This document shows, one piece after another, positions 62,513-64,000 of a DNA stretch of 64,000 nucleotides. Position 1 is the first letter of the stretch. Each line of letters begins with the position of its first letter. Origin of the DNA: Roseomonas gilardii (GTDB taxonomy: Bacteria; Pseudomonadota; Alphaproteobacteria; Acetobacterales; Acetobacteraceae). The DNA lies in NCBI RefSeq assembly GCF_001941945.1, contig NZ_CP015583.1, positions 2,177,501 to 2,241,500 of the forward strand, in the 5' to 3' direction. The notes under the pieces are model-generated. The model saw only the letters and a list, made by a program, of their open reading frames with translations. It searched no databases and was not told the origin of the DNA. Position numbers and translations under genes: made by a program.

Positions 62513-63907
62513 ATGCCTCCCCGCGCGAATTCCGCCGCTGCCCGCGACGCCGCCTATGTCCTGCATCCCAGCACCGAGCTCAAGGCGCAAAGCCAGAACG
62601 GCTCGCTGGTCATCGATCGCGGCGAGGGCGTGCGCGTCTGGGACGAGAGCGGCAAGGAATACATGGAGGCGGTCGCCGGCCTGTGGTGCGCCTCGCTCGG
62701 CTTCAGCAACGAGCGGCTGCGCGAGGCCGCGGACCGGCAGATGCGCAAGCTGCCCTACTATCACGGCTTCGGCGCCAAGTCGCACGAGCCGATGATCGAG
62801 CTGGCCGAGATGCTGGTGCAACGCGCGCCCGTGCCGATGGGGCGTGCCTTCTTCGCCAATTCCGGCTCCGAGGCCAACGACACGGCCGTGAAGATGGTGT
62901 GGTACTACAACAACGCCATCGGCCGGCCGCAGAAGAAGAAGATCATCTCCCGTCTGCGCGCCTATCACGGCATCACCGTGGCCGCCGCCTCGCTGACCGG
63001 GCTGCCCACCAACCACAAGCTCTTCGACCTGCCGCTGCCGGGCTTCTTCCACGTCTCCACGCCGCACCACTACCACGGCGCCGAGCCGGGCGAGACCGAG
63101 GAGGCCTTCGCCTCCCGCCTCGTGGACGAGGTGGAGCAGCTGATCCTGCGCGAGGGGCCGGAGACGGTGGCGGCGATGTGGGCCGAGCCGGTGATGGGCG
63201 CCGGCGGCGTCGTCATCCCGCCGCGCACCTATTACGAGAAGCTGCAGGCCGTGCTGAAGAAGTACGACGTGCTCTTCGTCGCCGACGAGGTGATCTGTGG
63301 CTTCGGACGCACCGGCTCCTACTGGGGCTCGCAGACCTTCGACCTGAAGCCGGACATCATCGTCTGCGCCAAGGCGCTCTCCTCCTCCTTCCTGCCCATC
63401 TCCGGCGTGCTGGTGACGCAGCAGGTCTTCGACGGGCTGGCGGAAGGCAGCGCCTCGGTCGGCGTCTTCGGCCATGGCTACACCTATTCCGGCCATCCGG
63501 TCTCGGCGGCGGTCGCGATCGAGACGCTGAAGATCTATGACGAGATGAACATGGTCGAGCATGCGCAGCGCGTCGGCGCGCATATGCAGGCCGAGCTGCG
63601 CCGCCGCTTCGCGGATCATCCTCTGGTGGGCGAGGTGCGCGGCATCGGCATGATCGGCGCGGTCGAGATCGTCGAGGACAAGGCCAGCCACCGGAACTTC
63701 GATGCCGGCAAGAAGCTGGGCTACCGCCTCGCCGCGCTCGGCGAGAAGGAAGGCGTGCTGACCCGTGCCCTGGGCAATGACAGCATCGCCTTCTCCCCGC
63801 CGATCATCGCCACCGAGGCGGAAGTGGACGAGATGCTGGAACGGTTCTCCCGCGCGCTCGACAGCTTCACGGTGGAGCTGCGCCGCGAGAACCTGACGGT
63901 CGTTTGA
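62513..63907 (+). CDS. Class III PLP-dependent aminotransferase (omega-amino acid type)
   Basis: A 464-residue enzyme using pyridoxal phosphate. N-terminal AVAGLWCASLGFSNERL, FANSGSEANDTAVKM for cofactor phosphate, ADEVICGFGRTGSYWGS and the Schiff-base Lys in VCAKALSSSFLPIS. This is typical of aminotransferases acting on omega-amino acids, putrescine or beta-alanine with pyruvate. The ATG at 62513 is preceded by a weak site. It is divergent from the molybdoenzyme and ends before a good terminator. Confidence 0.9.
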   Translation: MPPRANSAAARDAAYVLHPSTELKAQSQNGSLVIDRGEGVRVWDESGKEYMEAVAGLWCASLGFSNERLREAADRQMRKLPYYHGFGAKSHEPMIELAEMLVQRAPVPMGRAFFANSGSEANDTAVKMVWYYNNAIGRPQKKKIISRLRAYHGITVAAASLTGLPTNHKLFDLPLPGFFHVSTPHHYHGAEPGETEEAFASRLVDEVEQLILREGPETVAAMWAEPVMGAGGVVIPPRTYYEKLQAVLKKYDVLFVADEVICGFGRTGSYWGSQTFDLKPDIIVCAKALSSSFLPISGVLVTQQVFDGLAEGSASVGVFGHGYTYSGHPVSAAVAIETLKIYDEMNMVEHAQRVGAHMQAELRRRFADHPLVGEVRGIGMIGAVEIVEDKASHRNFDAGKKLGYRLAALGEKEGVLTRALGNDSIAFSPPIIATEAEVDEMLERFSRALDSFTVELRRENLTVV

Positions 63908-63933
63908 CCAGCCTCGCTTCCGCGGGCCTGTCG

Positions 63934-63963
63934 GGCCGGGCTTCCTGGAGGAGCCCGGCCTTT
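63934..63963 (+). terminator. Intrinsic terminator after the aminotransferase
   Basis: A 9-bp stem GGCCGGGCT/AGCCCGGCC with a 9-nt loop followed by TTT, 27 nt after the stop. Confidence 0.82.
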
Positions 63964-64000
63964 CCGCTTGCGCTGGGAGCCGCCATCGCGCCCGTCGCGG

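Overview
The window is a very G+C-rich (about 70% by eye) bacterial chromosome segment, tightly packed with genes and with short intergenic gaps. Several traits point to an alphaproteobacterium, most likely Acetobacteraceae (a Roseomonas-like organism). These are a GAAC-N7-GAAC LexA box before an imuA-imuB-dnaE2 cassette, DUF1127 and DUF6476 small proteins, Bug-type tripartite tricarboxylate binding proteins, an EcfG-like promoter, tRNAs with encoded CCA, and an oxyR/ahpC/ahpD peroxide cluster. The lineage is an inference; no rRNA is present. I see no prophage, insertion sequence, CRISPR array or plasmid origin, so this reads as core or stable accessory chromosome.

Layout. 0.3-2.3 kb: a phosphoheptose isomerase, then a LysR regulator divergent from a DUF1127 protein. 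2.4-8.5 kb: the SOS mutasome imuA-imuB-dnaE2, translationally coupled, plus an unknown gene. 9.0-12.6 kb: a coupled L,D-transpeptidase/DUF882 cell-wall pair, a small membrane protein next to a 14-bp tandem repeat, and a DUF1028 protein. 12.8-15.8 kb: a methyltransferase, oxyR, ahpC and ahpD. 16-17.4 kb: a cobalamin riboswitch before a single-domain MetE-like methionine synthase. 17.6-24.8 kb: tRNA-Val, N-formylglutamate amidohydrolase, a candidate small RNA, a lytic transglycosylase, a 2-hydroxyacid dehydrogenase, a secreted protein, a DJ-1/PfpI protein and a large DUF4139 protein. 24.8-34 kb: an MFS exporter, a serine hydrolase, a peptide-type binding protein with an M20 amidohydrolase, DUF533, YaiI, an SDR, a second dehydrogenase and tRNA-Ser. 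34-39 kb: a small lipoprotein, tRNA-Glu, DUF6476/rluD, rpoH and a ClC antiporter. 39-45.4 kb: a Tat-exported Gfo/Idh/MocA oxidoreductase, an orphan NuoM, and an operon of 2-hydroxyacid dehydrogenase, class II aldolase and PotA-like ATPase. 45.6-54.1 kb: a stress-type small protein, YdcF, an Asp/Glu racemase, a small putatively iron-regulated protein, a tartrate dehydrogenase-like enzyme, NDH-2, an ankyrin protein, an MgtC-like protein, a Bug binding protein and an ELM1-like protein. 54.2-64 kb: pyrE, a peptide ABC transporter (binding protein and two permeases, no ATPase), a class II glutamine amidotransferase, a small protein, a BisC-type molybdoenzyme and a class III aminotransferase.

How the genes work together. 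Stress handling is prominent: SOS mutagenesis, peroxide defence through OxyR/AhpC/AhpD, heat shock sigma-32, and one small gene with a general-stress-type promoter. The second theme is scavenging of organic acids, amides and peptides (two peptide-type binding proteins, an M20 hydrolase, a Bug protein, three 2-hydroxyacid dehydrogenases, a racemase, a tartrate dehydrogenase-like enzyme and an aminotransferase). The most informative regulatory sites are the B12 riboswitch before the B12-independent methionine synthase, the SOS box, a candidate CCUCC-bearing small RNA at 18.74-18.83 kb, and a nearly identical 17-bp Fur-like palindrome upstream of two unrelated small genes.
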